Of a stretch of 22,922 nucleotides of DNA, positions 1 through 7,403 are shown one piece after another. Position numbers and translations under genes: made by a program. Every line of letters starts with the position of its first letter. Position 1 is the stretch's first letter. Under the pieces are notes generated by a model. That model saw only the letters and a program-made list of their open reading frames with translations, was not told where the DNA came from and did not search any database. The stretch lies in contig CAAGGQ010000113.1 of NCBI GenBank assembly GCA_900769475.1, positions 1 to 22,922 of the forward strand, in the 5' to 3' direction. The DNA is from Clostridia bacterium. Its GTDB lineage: Bacteria; Bacillota; Clostridia; Oscillospirales; CAG-272.

Positions 1-101
1 CCAAGCGCTATCACCTCAAGCCCGATCACGTGCGGCTCATTCTCTCCCGCACCCGAAAGAAGCTAAAGAATCATTTAGAAAAGGAGGATTTTACCGTATG
101 A
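1..101 (+). CDS. C-terminus of an ECF-type sigma-70 family sigma factor (partial)
   Basis: The open frame enters from the left edge (first full codon at position 3) and ends at TGA 99-101. The visible 32 residues begin KRYHLKPDHVRLILSRTRKK and end EKEDFTV. This matches the recognition-helix end of sigma region 4 in ECF/SigJ-like factors, where the helix reads the -35 element. The stop overlaps the ATG of the next gene (ATGA, 98-101), which suggests translational coupling. A membrane protein with an anti-sigma layout follows, so this is most likely the cytoplasmic sigma partner of a sigma/anti-sigma pair. The fragment is too short to assign an ECF group, and a response-regulator type HTH is a less likely alternative. 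Confidence 0.75.
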   Translation, partial: KRYHLKPDHVRLILSRTRKKLKNHLEKEDFTV

Positions 102-1105
102 AAAAGGAAGACCTTTTTTCTGCCATTGGAGAAGTAGATGAGCAGCTCCTGGCAAGAACGGAAATAAATGGTCTGTCCGCTGTGATTGCAAGAAAACAGC
201 CGACGGTTCCCCATATTTTTCACCCCCAAGGGAGGTTGCCACGCAGTTGGATTTCTGCAGCCGGCCTATTATTAGCGGTAAGCATTTTAATTGCCACCCT
301 GTTAGTAGGCGGCAAATACGGATTTCAGCTTCCCCCGCTGGACCCGTTACCGTCGGGCGACCAGCAGGGATTTATCCCCAACAACGGATCGCAAAGTGGC
401 GGGATCAATAGTGGCCTTATGAACCCAACCGTAACCACTGAACCCACGCCACCCGTTACCACCGCCAAACCCAAGCCCCCCACAACCACCGAGCCCACAC
501 CTCCCGTTACCACCGAGGAGCCTACCCCGGTACATCCCGATCCCAACCGGGAAAAGAAGGATATTCTCTCCATTCCGGGAGCCATGCTGGTGGAAAATCC
601 CGTGTTTGTAGATACGCAAACAATATACGAACGAATGGATTTCGTTAGCATTCCGGAAGATATCATTGCTTCTCTACGCAAACAATTTTTAGCCATTGCG
701 GAAATGGAGAATCTAAAATGTTATGTTATTCCAAGAACAGGATATGTGTGGTATCTTGTCACCTTTGATCTTCGTATTATCACGCCTTTGACCAACATTG
801 GTGATAAGGAAGTATTGGAGAATTGTATTATGGGTTGGAGAACGCAAGGGGAACATCAAGGTAACATATGCGGAATCCACTCAGAAAGAGCCTCAAATAT
901 GGAAAGCTTTAGTGGGGTGTACACTGCATGTGAAGCCCAAAAGATGGATTTTCTTATTGACGGCCTAGAAGCGTTCATCATCGATGGTACCTGTTACAAT
1001 GCCGGCGATTATGCGGACTACTACGTCTCTTGGAGATATGATTACGACGAAGATTCCTTTGACTGTCATGGCGTTGATATTCTTTTTGATGATATTTGTA
1101 AATAA
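98..1105 (+). CDS. membrane-anchored anti-sigma-factor-like protein
   Basis: This is a 335-residue protein with single-pass topology. Residues 1-48 are a cytoplasmic segment opening with MKKEDLFSAIGEVDEQLL, the kind of N-terminus seen in Clostridial proteins encoded next to ECF sigma factors. A hydrophobic helix lies at about 51-70. A Pro/Thr-rich spacer follows at about 95-150 and contains TTEPTPPVTT twice. An extracellular domain of about 185 residues ends in a highly acidic tail. The start is supported by aaaggagg 8 bases upstream and by ATGA overlap with the sigma gene. The inferred role is to hold the sigma factor at the membrane until an external signal acts on the outer domain. I recognise no family for that outer domain. 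Its coding DNA turns AT-rich after about 600, unlike the N-terminal part. A secreted metallopeptidase gene follows 32 bp downstream and may be a target or partner. Confidence 0.7.
   Translation: MKKEDLFSAIGEVDEQLLARTEINGLSAVIARKQPTVPHIFHPQGRLPRSWISAAGLLLAVSILIATLLVGGKYGFQLPPLDPLPSGDQQGFIPNNGSQSGGINSGLMNPTVTTEPTPPVTTAKPKPPTTTEPTPPVTTEEPTPVHPDPNREKKDILSIPGAMLVENPVFVDTQTIYERMDFVSIPEDIIASLRKQFLAIAEMENLKCYVIPRTGYVWYLVTFDLRIITPLTNIGDKEVLENCIMGWRTQGEHQGNICGIHSERASNMESFSGVYTACEAQKMDFLIDGLEAFIIDGTCYNAGDYADYYVSWRYDYDEDSFDCHGVDILFDDICK
434..514 (+). repeat. Pro/Thr-rich coding repeat (TTEPTPPVTT twice)
   Basis: The ten-codon unit encoding TTEPTPPVTT occurs at 434-463 and again at 485-514, separated by codons for AKPKPPT. 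The two copies differ only at silent or near-silent positions. They form the extended wall-spanning linker of the anti-sigma-like protein. Such repeats commonly vary in copy number between strains. Confidence 0.8.
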
Positions 1106-1137
1106 ACCTAAAATCCAGTAGAAAAGGAAGAACTATT

Positions 1138-3360
1138 ATGAAAAAAATAATTTCGTTATTTTTAATAACTATTCTCTTATGTTCTACGTTAGTCATGCCT
1201 AACTTTGCAGATGAATCAAACACACCTAATTCTTCAAATAGTGATACGATCTCCCACCTCCATAATAATTCATGCCCTAGTTGTGTGAGTATTTCAAAAG
1301 ATAATAATGCGTTAGATATTTTAGACAAGTCTACATTATCATTTCACTTTTCCGATGACTCAAACGCAATTCTTGAGAAAATAGCAAATAATGATTTTTC
1401 TATTGCCGGATTTGTGACTAATACTTTAGGTGAAACAATTAGCTTGTCAACATATTTTGAAAATGCTTGTGCCAGTCGATTTGAAATAATTGATATCGCT
1501 TACTCAGACGGTATCCTATCGGAGGAAGAAAAGATCGAAGGTTATTGTAGAATATATGAGAATTATTTATTTGAGAATATTACCTGTCTAAATGGAATAA
1601 TTGCGCAATTGCACGAATATTGTTCGAGAAACGATATTTCCGCTAATTTGATAGCTAGAATTGAAAAAATAATTGATACTCCCAGCACACGGTTTGCGAA
1701 TAACAAATTAGGCACTACAAGTACACGTTCTTTGGAAAACACATATGAGACAAGTAATTTTACAATCCAATATGATGAGGAAATCTCTTTGAACGATGTT
1801 ATTGAAACGGGCATCTATTTAGAATCAATCAAGGAGACATATATCGATGTTATGGGGTTTCAGGAACCCATTCTTGAGTCATGGATGTCAGGCCAGATTG
1901 TACAGTTGATAACTGCAGGGGACCCATCAGGAGCAACATCCCCAGAAACCTCTTATGGAGTCGCAGTTTCCACGTTTATAACAATTTACGGATTTTCAAC
2001 ATTAACAGATCGGCATAAGGAAATTATTGCTCACGAATATTTTCATGCGATACACGGCTCCTATATGTGGTCCGATACGAACAATTGGTTCAATGAGGCA
2101 ATGGCAAATTGGGGAAAAATTATTGTTGCTCAAGGCTCCATAAGTTGTGATCACCGGATACGTGAGTATCTTAATTCTGCACAGTCGTTGTACAATGAAT
2201 CAACCAATGGCTATGGTGCAGTTCTATTTCCGCTTACCATTTATGATGAATGTGGAGTGGAGGCAATCAAATCGATTTGGGATGTCTACGGCGATCAGAA
2301 TTCTACCTCGCTTACGTTCGAGCAACTAAAAGAAGACGTTATCGATGAAGCTTTAAGTGAATACGGATCTTCGTTTGATGAAATGTTTCTCCAAATGTCC
2401 GCCTACAATTTTGCTCCCGATGATTGGTATAGCAATGTGCATCCCGGTGGATATAGTAGCACACAATCCTGGACGGCGCGTATTACTACCACCACAACAA
2501 CCGCCTTTGATCCAAGCAGTTTGTATACGGTTTCTTCAAGCACATCGATTAGCCCTTATGTGAGTAATTACCATAAATTTACTCCCTCTATAACGAACAA
2601 ATACAGTAAGATCACTGTAAACATTTCGTTTTCCGGATCAACTGCAAATTATGGCGTTTGCCAAGGCTATAGCGTAGATTCTTACGGTAATCATGACTAT
2701 TGGAGTTTGACAAAAACCGGAACCAATCAATATACAGTTGTATCCGATCTGTATGGCAAAGATATTGCTTGGCTGGGTGTTGTTGTTTCTAACACAAGTG
2801 ATACAGCAATTAGCTATTCAATCACCTATCGTGTAGAATGTGGAACGCAGGCAAACCAAAATAACAATGCACATACCATAGCGTATACTAACAACGGCAA
2901 CGGATTGCATACCAAAGCTTGCGTTTGGTGTGAATATAGCGTAACCGAGCTACATGACTGTGTTTATACGCCCGTAGATATTTACGGCCATGACGTTACC
3001 TGCATGTACTGTAGCTACGCCGCGGAGGATCAAACCCACTCCTGGGACGACAGCTACGATGCAGAAGGCAATCACTACAACTACTGCATGCAGTGCGGTT
3101 ATGAAAGCGACTATATCCCCATGACCGCCCAAATGATTGCCGCCCTCTCCCTTGAGGCACAGCAGGCCTTGATTCAAAGCATTAAGACCTCCACCTCCGA
3201 CTTTATTCTCTATCTCGACGCGGAGCGGGGAATCCTCTATCAGGATGGCGTTTGCTATCTGTTCTACGTTCCCGCCGACGTGGTGGTATCGGTTTACCTC
3301 CAGCCCATAGATCTTGCTACTACCCAGCCCGTTTATCCGCTTCCCAGCGTGACCGAATAA
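1138..3360 (+). CDS. secreted HEXXH metallopeptidase with C-terminal CxxC repeats
   Basis: This 740-residue protein has a signal peptide at about 1-24 (Lys-rich start, hydrophobic core, cleavage likely after NFA). A zinc-peptidase site is visible: HEYFH at 299-303 and a second Glu, E320, in NEAMANW. This gives HEXXH-x16-E, the gluzincin arrangement with a catalytic Glu at 300. Residues about 440-570 look like a beta-rich binding domain. Three CxxC pairs follow at 595/598, 622/625 and 650/653, spaced about 27 residues with His and aromatic residues between, like zinc-ribbon-type repeats on Clostridial surface proteins. The start has gaaaaggaag upstream. It lies directly after the anti-sigma-like gene, so it may be exported under that sigma factor. 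Codons 1 to about 600 are AT-rich, while the last 135 or so match the GC-rich neighbours. The peptidase family and substrate are unknown; the zinc-site call is strong. Confidence 0.8.
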   Translation: MKKIISLFLITILLCSTLVMPNFADESNTPNSSNSDTISHLHNNSCPSCVSISKDNNALDILDKSTLSFHFSDDSNAILEKIANNDFSIAGFVTNTLGETISLSTYFENACASRFEIIDIAYSDGILSEEEKIEGYCRIYENYLFENITCLNGIIAQLHEYCSRNDISANLIARIEKIIDTPSTRFANNKLGTTSTRSLENTYETSNFTIQYDEEISLNDVIETGIYLESIKETYIDVMGFQEPILESWMSGQIVQLITAGDPSGATSPETSYGVAVSTFITIYGFSTLTDRHKEIIAHEYFHAIHGSYMWSDTNNWFNEAMANWGKIIVAQGSISCDHRIREYLNSAQSLYNESTNGYGAVLFPLTIYDECGVEAIKSIWDVYGDQNSTSLTFEQLKEDVIDEALSEYGSSFDEMFLQMSAYNFAPDDWYSNVHPGGYSSTQSWTARITTTTTTAFDPSSLYTVSSSTSISPYVSNYHKFTPSITNKYSKITVNISFSGSTANYGVCQGYSVDSYGNHDYWSLTKTGTNQYTVVSDLYGKDIAWLGVVVSNTSDTAISYSITYRVECGTQANQNNNAHTIAYTNNGNGLHTKACVWCEYSVTELHDCVYTPVDIYGHDVTCMYCSYAAEDQTHSWDDSYDAEGNHYNYCMQCGYESDYIPMTAQMIAALSLEAQQALIQSIKTSTSDFILYLDAERGILYQDGVCYLFYVPADVVVSVYLQPIDLATTQPVYPLPSVTE

Positions 3361-3367
3361 CCCCCTC

Positions 3368-3400
3368 CCCCCTCTCCCTCGTGGAGAGGGGGATCTTTTT
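3368..3400 (+). terminator. Rho-independent terminator after the metallopeptidase gene
   Basis: A perfect 10-bp stem CCCCCTCTCC / GGAGAGGGGG (3368-3377 with 3383-3392) encloses a 5-base loop and is followed by atcttttt. It begins 7 bp after the stop codon and separates the accessory locus from recG. Confidence 0.92.
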
Positions 3401-3403
3401 GTC

Positions 3404-3433
3404 TTGACAAATCGGGGCCGGAGGTGCTATAAT
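3404..3433 (+). promoter_or_regulatory. sigma-A promoter of recG
   Basis: TTGACA (3404-3409) and TATAAT (3428-3433), both consensus, are separated by 18 bp. The promoter starts four bases after the preceding terminator. Because an in-frame ATG at 3432 lies inside the -10 box, it cannot be the recG start, which helps fix the start at 3477. Confidence 0.92.
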
Positions 3434-3476
3434 GAGATTAGATGTTATCAGACGCTTATGCAAAGGAGGGTTTCCC

Positions 3477-5627
3477 ATGGCCAACGGCTCCGCCGATCCG
3501 ATTTCCTATCTTTCCCCCGTCACCCTTCTGCCGGGGGTGGGGCGCGTGCGCGCCGCCGCCTACGCCCGCCTGGGCATTACCACCCTGGGAGAGCTTCTCC
3601 ATCACTATCCCCGCGCCTACGAGAATCGGGGCGACCTCCGCCTTCTGGCCGATGCCCGTCCCGACGGAAAAAGCGCCCTCCTCCTCACCGTTGCCACCGA
3701 GCCTCGAGTAGTGCGTCTGCGCTCCCACAAATCCTTTCTCAAATTCCGCGCCTTTGATGAAAGCGCCTCCTGCGAGATCGTCTACTTTAACCAGGACTAC
3801 CTCAAAGCCCAATTTGCCATTGGCTCCACCTTCCGCTTCTACGGCAAAGTAGAGCGCCAGGGGAATCGCCTCACCATGGCCTCCCCCGTGGCCGAGCCCT
3901 GGCTCTCCTCGGCTCCGCCGCCCCCCTTTGCCCCTGTCTATCCCCTCACCGAAGGGCTCTCCCAAAAGCAGATCCAAAAGGACATTGCCGCCGCCATGCA
4001 GCTACTGGCCGCCGCGGAGGAGGATCCCCTCCCCGCCGCCATCCGTACTCGTCGCGGCCTCTGCACCCTGGCCTTTGCCCAGCGGAACATTCATCAGCCC
4101 ACCGATCGCTCCGCCCTTTCCATCGCCCGCCGTCGGCTGGTCTACGATGAATTTTTCTACTTCTCCCTGGGAGCCACCATGGCGCAAAAGCGCACCAAGA
4201 CCCACGGGTCGCCCCGCTGCCTCGAGAACGACCTGGCTGCCTTTCTCTCCCTTCTTCCCTACCGTTTGACCGGTGCTCAGGCCCGTGCCGTGGAGGAGAT
4301 CCGCGCCGACATGAGCGCCGATCTTCCCATGAGCCGCATTCTGGTGGGCGACGTGGGCTGCGGAAAGACGGTTTGCGCCGCCGCCGCCATTTGCATTGCG
4401 GTGCAAAGCGGACGGCAAGCCGCCCTCATGGCCCCCACCGAGATCCTGGCGCGTCAGCACTTCGCCGATCTCGCCCCCCTCTTTGCCTCCCTTGGCTACT
4501 CCTGCGAGCTGCTCATTGGAGCCACCACCGCCGCCGAAAAGCGACGGATCAAGGCATCTCTTGCCACGTCGGATCCCCGAACACGCACCTCCATCGTCAT
4601 TGGCACCCACGCCCTGCTTTCCGATGGGGTGGAATTCGCCGCCCCGGGTCTGGTGGTCACCGACGAACAGCATCGCTTTGGCGCCCGTCAACGGGCACTT
4701 CTCTCCGAAAAAAGCACCCACGCCCATCTTCTGGTCATGAGTGCCACCCCCATTCCCCGCTCCCTCGCCCTGGTGCTCTACGGGGAGCTGGATCTTTCCA
4801 AGATCGACGAAATGCCTCCCGGACGCCAACGGGTGGACACCTTTGCTGTGGACGAATCCTACCGCACCCGCCTCAACGCCTTCATTGCCAAGCAGGTGGG
4901 AGAGGGCGGACAGGTCTACGTGGTATGCCCCTCCATTGAGGAGCAGGAGGAGGCCCCCGACGAGTGTCCCCTTTCCGAGCTCTTGGAGCCCGTGGAATAC
5001 AAGGAAGAAAGGCCCCCCCTCAAGGCCGCCGTTACCTACGCCAAGGAGCTGAGCGATGCCCTTCCGGGACTTTCGGTAGCCTTCCTCCACGGAAAAATGA
5101 AGAGCGCCGAAAAGGACGCCGTGATGCAGGCCTTTACCGAGGGGCGCGTGCAAGTACTGGTATCCACCACGGTGATCGAGGTGGGCGTGAATGTTCCCAA
5201 CGCCTGCCTGATGATCGTGGAAAACGCCGAGCGCTTTGGCCTTTCCCAGCTGCACCAGCTCCGTGGACGTGTAGGACGCGGAACCCGAAAATCCTACTGT
5301 ATTCTGGTAGCCGGCAGCCAAGGGGAGCGCTCCCGGGCTCGCCTGGACACCATGCGCACCACCTACGACGGCTACGCCATTGCCGAGCAGGATCTGCTCC
5401 AGCGGGGTCCCGGCGACTTTTTGGCCTCCTCTCCCACGGGCGCGGTACGGCAAAGCGGCGGTCTGACCTTCCGCCTGGCCAATGCGGCCGAGGATACGGG
5501 GCTTCTTACGGATGCCACCGCCGACGCCAAGGCTCTGCTAGCCGACGATCCCGGATTGCACGGCACCCCCGCCCTGCAAGCGCAGGTCACCGCCCTCTTC
5601 TCCATTGACGCGGGATTGATCAGCTGA
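3477..5627 (+). CDS. recG: ATP-dependent DNA helicase RecG
   Basis: RecG is a monomeric superfamily 2 double-stranded DNA translocase that remodels stalled replication forks and branched recombination intermediates. The predicted protein is 716 residues, a little longer than typical Bacillus RecG. Residues about 15-140 form the N-terminal wedge/OB region. The helicase core shows Walker A GDVGCGKT (291-298), the DEQH Walker B box (396-399), SATPIPRSLAL (motif III), DEMPPGR, FLHGKMKSAEKD, and the C-terminal STTVIEVGVNVP and QLRGRVGRG motifs. The RecG signature HQLRGRVGRG followed by a YCIL segment is clear. The start at 3477 is chosen because AAAGGAGG lies 8 bases upstream and the in-frame ATG at 3432 is within the promoter. 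It is transcribed alone from its own promoter. No clear terminator follows directly. Confidence 0.97.
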   Translation: MANGSADPISYLSPVTLLPGVGRVRAAAYARLGITTLGELLHHYPRAYENRGDLRLLADARPDGKSALLLTVATEPRVVRLRSHKSFLKFRAFDESASCEIVYFNQDYLKAQFAIGSTFRFYGKVERQGNRLTMASPVAEPWLSSAPPPPFAPVYPLTEGLSQKQIQKDIAAAMQLLAAAEEDPLPAAIRTRRGLCTLAFAQRNIHQPTDRSALSIARRRLVYDEFFYFSLGATMAQKRTKTHGSPRCLENDLAAFLSLLPYRLTGAQARAVEEIRADMSADLPMSRILVGDVGCGKTVCAAAAICIAVQSGRQAALMAPTEILARQHFADLAPLFASLGYSCELLIGATTAAEKRRIKASLATSDPRTRTSIVIGTHALLSDGVEFAAPGLVVTDEQHRFGARQRALLSEKSTHAHLLVMSATPIPRSLALVLYGELDLSKIDEMPPGRQRVDTFAVDESYRTRLNAFIAKQVGEGGQVYVVCPSIEEQEEAPDECPLSELLEPVEYKEERPPLKAAVTYAKELSDALPGLSVAFLHGKMKSAEKDAVMQAFTEGRVQVLVSTTVIEVGVNVPNACLMIVENAERFGLSQLHQLRGRVGRGTRKSYCILVAGSQGERSRARLDTMRTTYDGYAIAEQDLLQRGPGDFLASSPTGAVRQSGGLTFRLANAAEDTGLLTDATADAKALLADDPGLHGTPALQAQVTALFSIDAGLIS

Positions 5628-5751
5628 CGCAAAAAAAACGACAGGATCCCCGCACCTTCCCGTTTCCTCCGCATAAAATGATAACAGAGAGCAATCGTTG
5701 GGCAAAAATCGACGGCGATCGGCTCTTTTAGAACTTCAAGGAGGAACGAAT

Positions 5752-5841
5752 ATGAATCACTGCTTCTGCAATCTGTTTGGCGATAACTGGGTTTGGATCC
5801 TCATCATTGCCATCCTTTTGATCTCCTGCTGCTGCAACTGA
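5752..5841 (+). CDS. 29-residue cysteine-rich transmembrane micropeptide
   Basis: This is a short ORF with a near-ideal ribosome binding site, AAGGAGG at 5738-5744, 7 bases before ATG. It encodes a polar N-terminus starting MNHCFCN, a hydrophobic stretch of about 12 residues (WVWILIIAILLI), and a terminal SCCCN. Five of 29 residues are Cys. A strong terminator follows 14 bp after the stop, so the gene is a complete small transcription unit or the tail of the recG unit. Small Cys-plus-membrane-helix peptides of this kind recur in Clostridia, and some Firmicutes equivalents (YjcZ-like) are linked to spores, but I cannot assign it to a named family. The likely location is the membrane. Confidence 0.72.
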   Translation: MNHCFCNLFGDNWVWILIIAILLISCCCN

Positions 5842-5855
5842 CCCACAACCAAAAA

Positions 5856-5895
5856 GGGGCAGCCGCGCAATCGCGCGGCTGCCCCCGATTTTTTT
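5856..5895. terminator. bidirectional Rho-independent terminator
   Basis: A perfect 13-bp stem GGGGCAGCCGCGC / GCGCGGCTGCCCC (5856-5868 with 5873-5885) has a 4-base loop. Seven T follow on the plus strand (5889-5895). On the minus strand the flanking aaaaa (5851-5855) gives a T tract. It sits between the convergent micropeptide gene and mgsA and can serve both. Confidence 0.95.
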
Positions 5896-5971
5896 ATTCC
5901 AATGTGGCGTTGGGAAGGGATGCCCCCGGTGGAAGCCACTCCCTGCCATATTTCATAGGAGCCCTCGGCAA

Positions 5972-6355
5972 TTATCGTTCAAAGTAGATTCCGTTCTTCA
6001 TGGCCTCCAGCATAATGGTGGCACTGCTGGCGTTGGTGGCCAGGGGAATCTTTTGTACGTCACTCAACCGCATCAGGGCCGAAACGTCGGGCTCGTGAGG
6101 CTGGGCGGTGAGAGGATCCCGCAGAAAAATGATCAGATCCAGCTCCCCGCAGGCAAGCATGGCACCGATCTGCTGGTCACCTCCCAGAGGACCGCTCTTC
6201 ATGCGGTGAATGGCCAGACCCGTTTCCCCCATGATCAGGGTTCCCGTGGTGCCCGTGGCGTAAAGTTCATGACCGGCCAGCACCTCCCGATAGGTCTTTG
6301 CCAGCTCGATGATCTCATTCTTCTTTTTGTCGTGCGCGATCAATGCAATTTTCAC
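5972..6355 (-). CDS. mgsA: methylglyoxal synthase
   Basis: MgsA converts dihydroxyacetone phosphate to methylglyoxal and phosphate. It is a cytosolic bypass of lower glycolysis used when phosphate is limiting or sugar phosphates accumulate. The protein is 127 residues, the usual short Firmicutes form. Family motifs are all present: AHDKKK (H8, D9), YATGTTG (32-38, phosphate binding), SGPLGGDQQIGA with the catalytic Asp at 60, FLRDPLTAQPHEPDV (D80, H87, D90), and LATN. The start is GTG at 6353-6355, with GGAGG 6 bases upstream on the minus strand. It lies 45 bp after the AbrB-like gene on the same strand with no clear promoter or terminator between, so the two are probably co-transcribed. Confidence 0.96.
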   Translation of the reverse strand: MKIALIAHDKKKNEIIELAKTYREVLAGHELYATGTTGTLIMGETGLAIHRMKSGPLGGDQQIGAMLACGELDLIIFLRDPLTAQPHEPDVSALMRLSDVQKIPLATNASSATIMLEAMKNGIYFER

Positions 6356-6400
6356 AGTCGACCTCCGTCATAAAAGCAAATGCTTTGGAATATGGTTAGA

Positions 6401-6646
6401 TCAGGAAAGTGCCTTCAGCTTGGCCAGGCACTCGGCACAGATCCGCTTGCCCTCAAACTCGGTGATCTCATCCACGTTCTTGCAAAATACGCATCCGGGA
6501 TGGTATTTTTGCAGCACGATGCGATTCCCTTCCACAAAGATCTCCATGGAGTCCCGCTCCTGAATGTCCATGCTCTGGCGGATCTCGGAGGGAAGAACGA
6601 TCCGACCCAATTCGTCTACTTTACGAACCATACCTGTTGATTTCAT
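6401..6646 (-). CDS. AbrB/SpoVT-family transition-state type DNA-binding regulator
   Basis: This 81-residue regulator has an N-terminal swapped-hairpin AbrB domain. MKSTGMVRKVDELGRIVLPS closely resembles the start of Bacillus AbrB and SpoVT. Residues 52-73 carry two CxxC-type pairs (CVFC and CAEC), a zinc-ribbon-like tail seen in Clostridial AbrB relatives in place of the Bacillus AbrB C-domain. AbrB proteins are dimers or tetramers that bind AT-rich promoter DNA and repress or activate transition-phase and sporulation genes. The start at 6646 is fixed by aaaaggagat just upstream; the frame is open far upstream into spmA but that part is out of context. It diverges from spmA-spmB and precedes mgsA. 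It has a consensus promoter and a hairpin in its leader. Which AbrB paralogue it corresponds to is not decidable here. Confidence 0.93.
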   Translation of the reverse strand: MKSTGMVRKVDELGRIVLPSEIRQSMDIQERDSMEIFVEGNRIVLQKYHPGCVFCKNVDEITEFEGKRICAECLAKLKALS

Positions 6647-6666
6647 GTGTATCTCCTTTTTCCCTT

Positions 6667-6690
6667 TCGACGGCACCTCAGTGCCCTCGA
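6667..6690 (-). promoter_or_regulatory. inverted repeat / hairpin in the abrB-like leader
   Basis: TCGACGGCAC ctca GTGCCCTCGA forms a 10-bp stem with one mismatch and a tetraloop. It lies in the 5' leader, about 20 bases before the start codon. No T tract follows, so it is not a terminator. It could be an operator or an mRNA stem affecting translation or stability. Confidence 0.5.
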
Positions 6691-6721
6691 CTTCGGGATT
6701 CATTTTTCGTTGACGTAGTCT

Positions 6722-6750
6722 ATTATAATCGATTTTTCGAGGGATGTCAA
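6722..6750 (-). promoter_or_regulatory. sigma-A promoter of the abrB-like/mgsA unit
   Basis: Read on the minus strand, TTGACA (plus-strand 6745-6750) and TATAAT (plus-strand 6722-6727), both perfect, are separated by 17 bp. The leader to the start at 6646 is about 70 nt. Confidence 0.93.
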
Positions 6751-6809
6751 TAGCAAATTTTGGAAAAAACTGTAATTTTATGGATTTTAGAAAGGAGAAC
6801 CGATCGGTT

Positions 6810-7403
6810 ATGCTTGGAAAAATCTTTGGGATCCTTTGCCTGCTCTCCCTGGTGTTTGGCCTTTGCAACGGCAATGCCCCACAGTTGGGAAGCGCGGTAC
6901 TGGACGGCGCCGGACGGGCAGTGGAGGTCCTCCTCTCTCTGGGGGGCATGCTCTGCTTTTGGGGGGGCATGATGAGGGTTTGGAAGGAGGCAGGGGTGAT
7001 GACGTGGCTGGCCCGCCGCCTCTCTCCCCTGCTCCGTCCCCTCTTCCCCATTGCCGCCGAGCGAGGCGAAGGGCTGGAGGAGATCAGCGCGAACCTGAGC
7101 GCCAATCTTCTTGGCATGGGCAACGCCGCCACCCCCATGGGGCTTGCCGCCATGGAAAAGCTGCAGCGGCACAATCCCCACCCCGAGCGGGCGTCGGCCG
7201 AGCAGATCACCCTGGTGGTGATGAACACCGCCGCCTTCTCTCTTCTGCCCACCACCCTGCTGGCCCTGCGCCGCGCCGCAGGCTCAGCACATCCTTATGC
7301 TGTCATGCCCCCCATTTGGCTGGTTTCTCTGGGATGCACAGTCCTGGCAATTCTTCTCTGTCGGCTTCCGCAAAGGAAGGATTCCCTCGGAGATCCCTCG
7401 TGA
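6810..7403 (+). CDS. spmA: spore maturation protein A
   Basis: SpmA is an integral membrane protein that works with SpmB in spore core dehydration and heat resistance, and is made in the mother cell/forespore system. This copy is 197 residues with several hydrophobic segments. It has the conserved core NLSANLLGMGNAATPMGLAAM and the later NTAAFSLLPTTLLALRRAAGS, both diagnostic of SpmA. The start at 6810 is preferred because AAAGGAG lies at 6791-6797. The more upstream in-frame ATG at 6744 is inside the divergent abrB-like promoter and lacks a ribosome binding site. The gene ends TGATG, overlapping spmB by one base. No clear sigma-A promoter is visible just upstream, consistent with use of a sporulation sigma factor (inference). 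Confidence 0.93.
   Translation: MLGKIFGILCLLSLVFGLCNGNAPQLGSAVLDGAGRAVEVLLSLGGMLCFWGGMMRVWKEAGVMTWLARRLSPLLRPLFPIAAERGEGLEEISANLSANLLGMGNAATPMGLAAMEKLQRHNPHPERASAEQITLVVMNTAAFSLLPTTLLALRRAAGSAHPYAVMPPIWLVSLGCTVLAILLCRLPQRKDSLGDPS

Noticed and set aside
3432..3476. Upstream in-frame start for recG at 3432
   Set aside because: The ATG lies within the TATAAT box of the promoter, so it would not be in the mRNA. The start at 3477 has AAAGGAGG.
4002..5453. 483-codon open frame on the minus strand opposite recG
   Set aside because: It is a GC-rich shadow frame. recG on the plus strand has all helicase motifs, and the antisense product is Gly/His-rich with no recognisable domain.
5670..5710. Possible sporulation-sigma promoter before the micropeptide (GCATA ... 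CAATCG)
   Set aside because: The match to the -35 of SigF/SigG type promoters is short and the -10 match is poor. Not supportable by eye.
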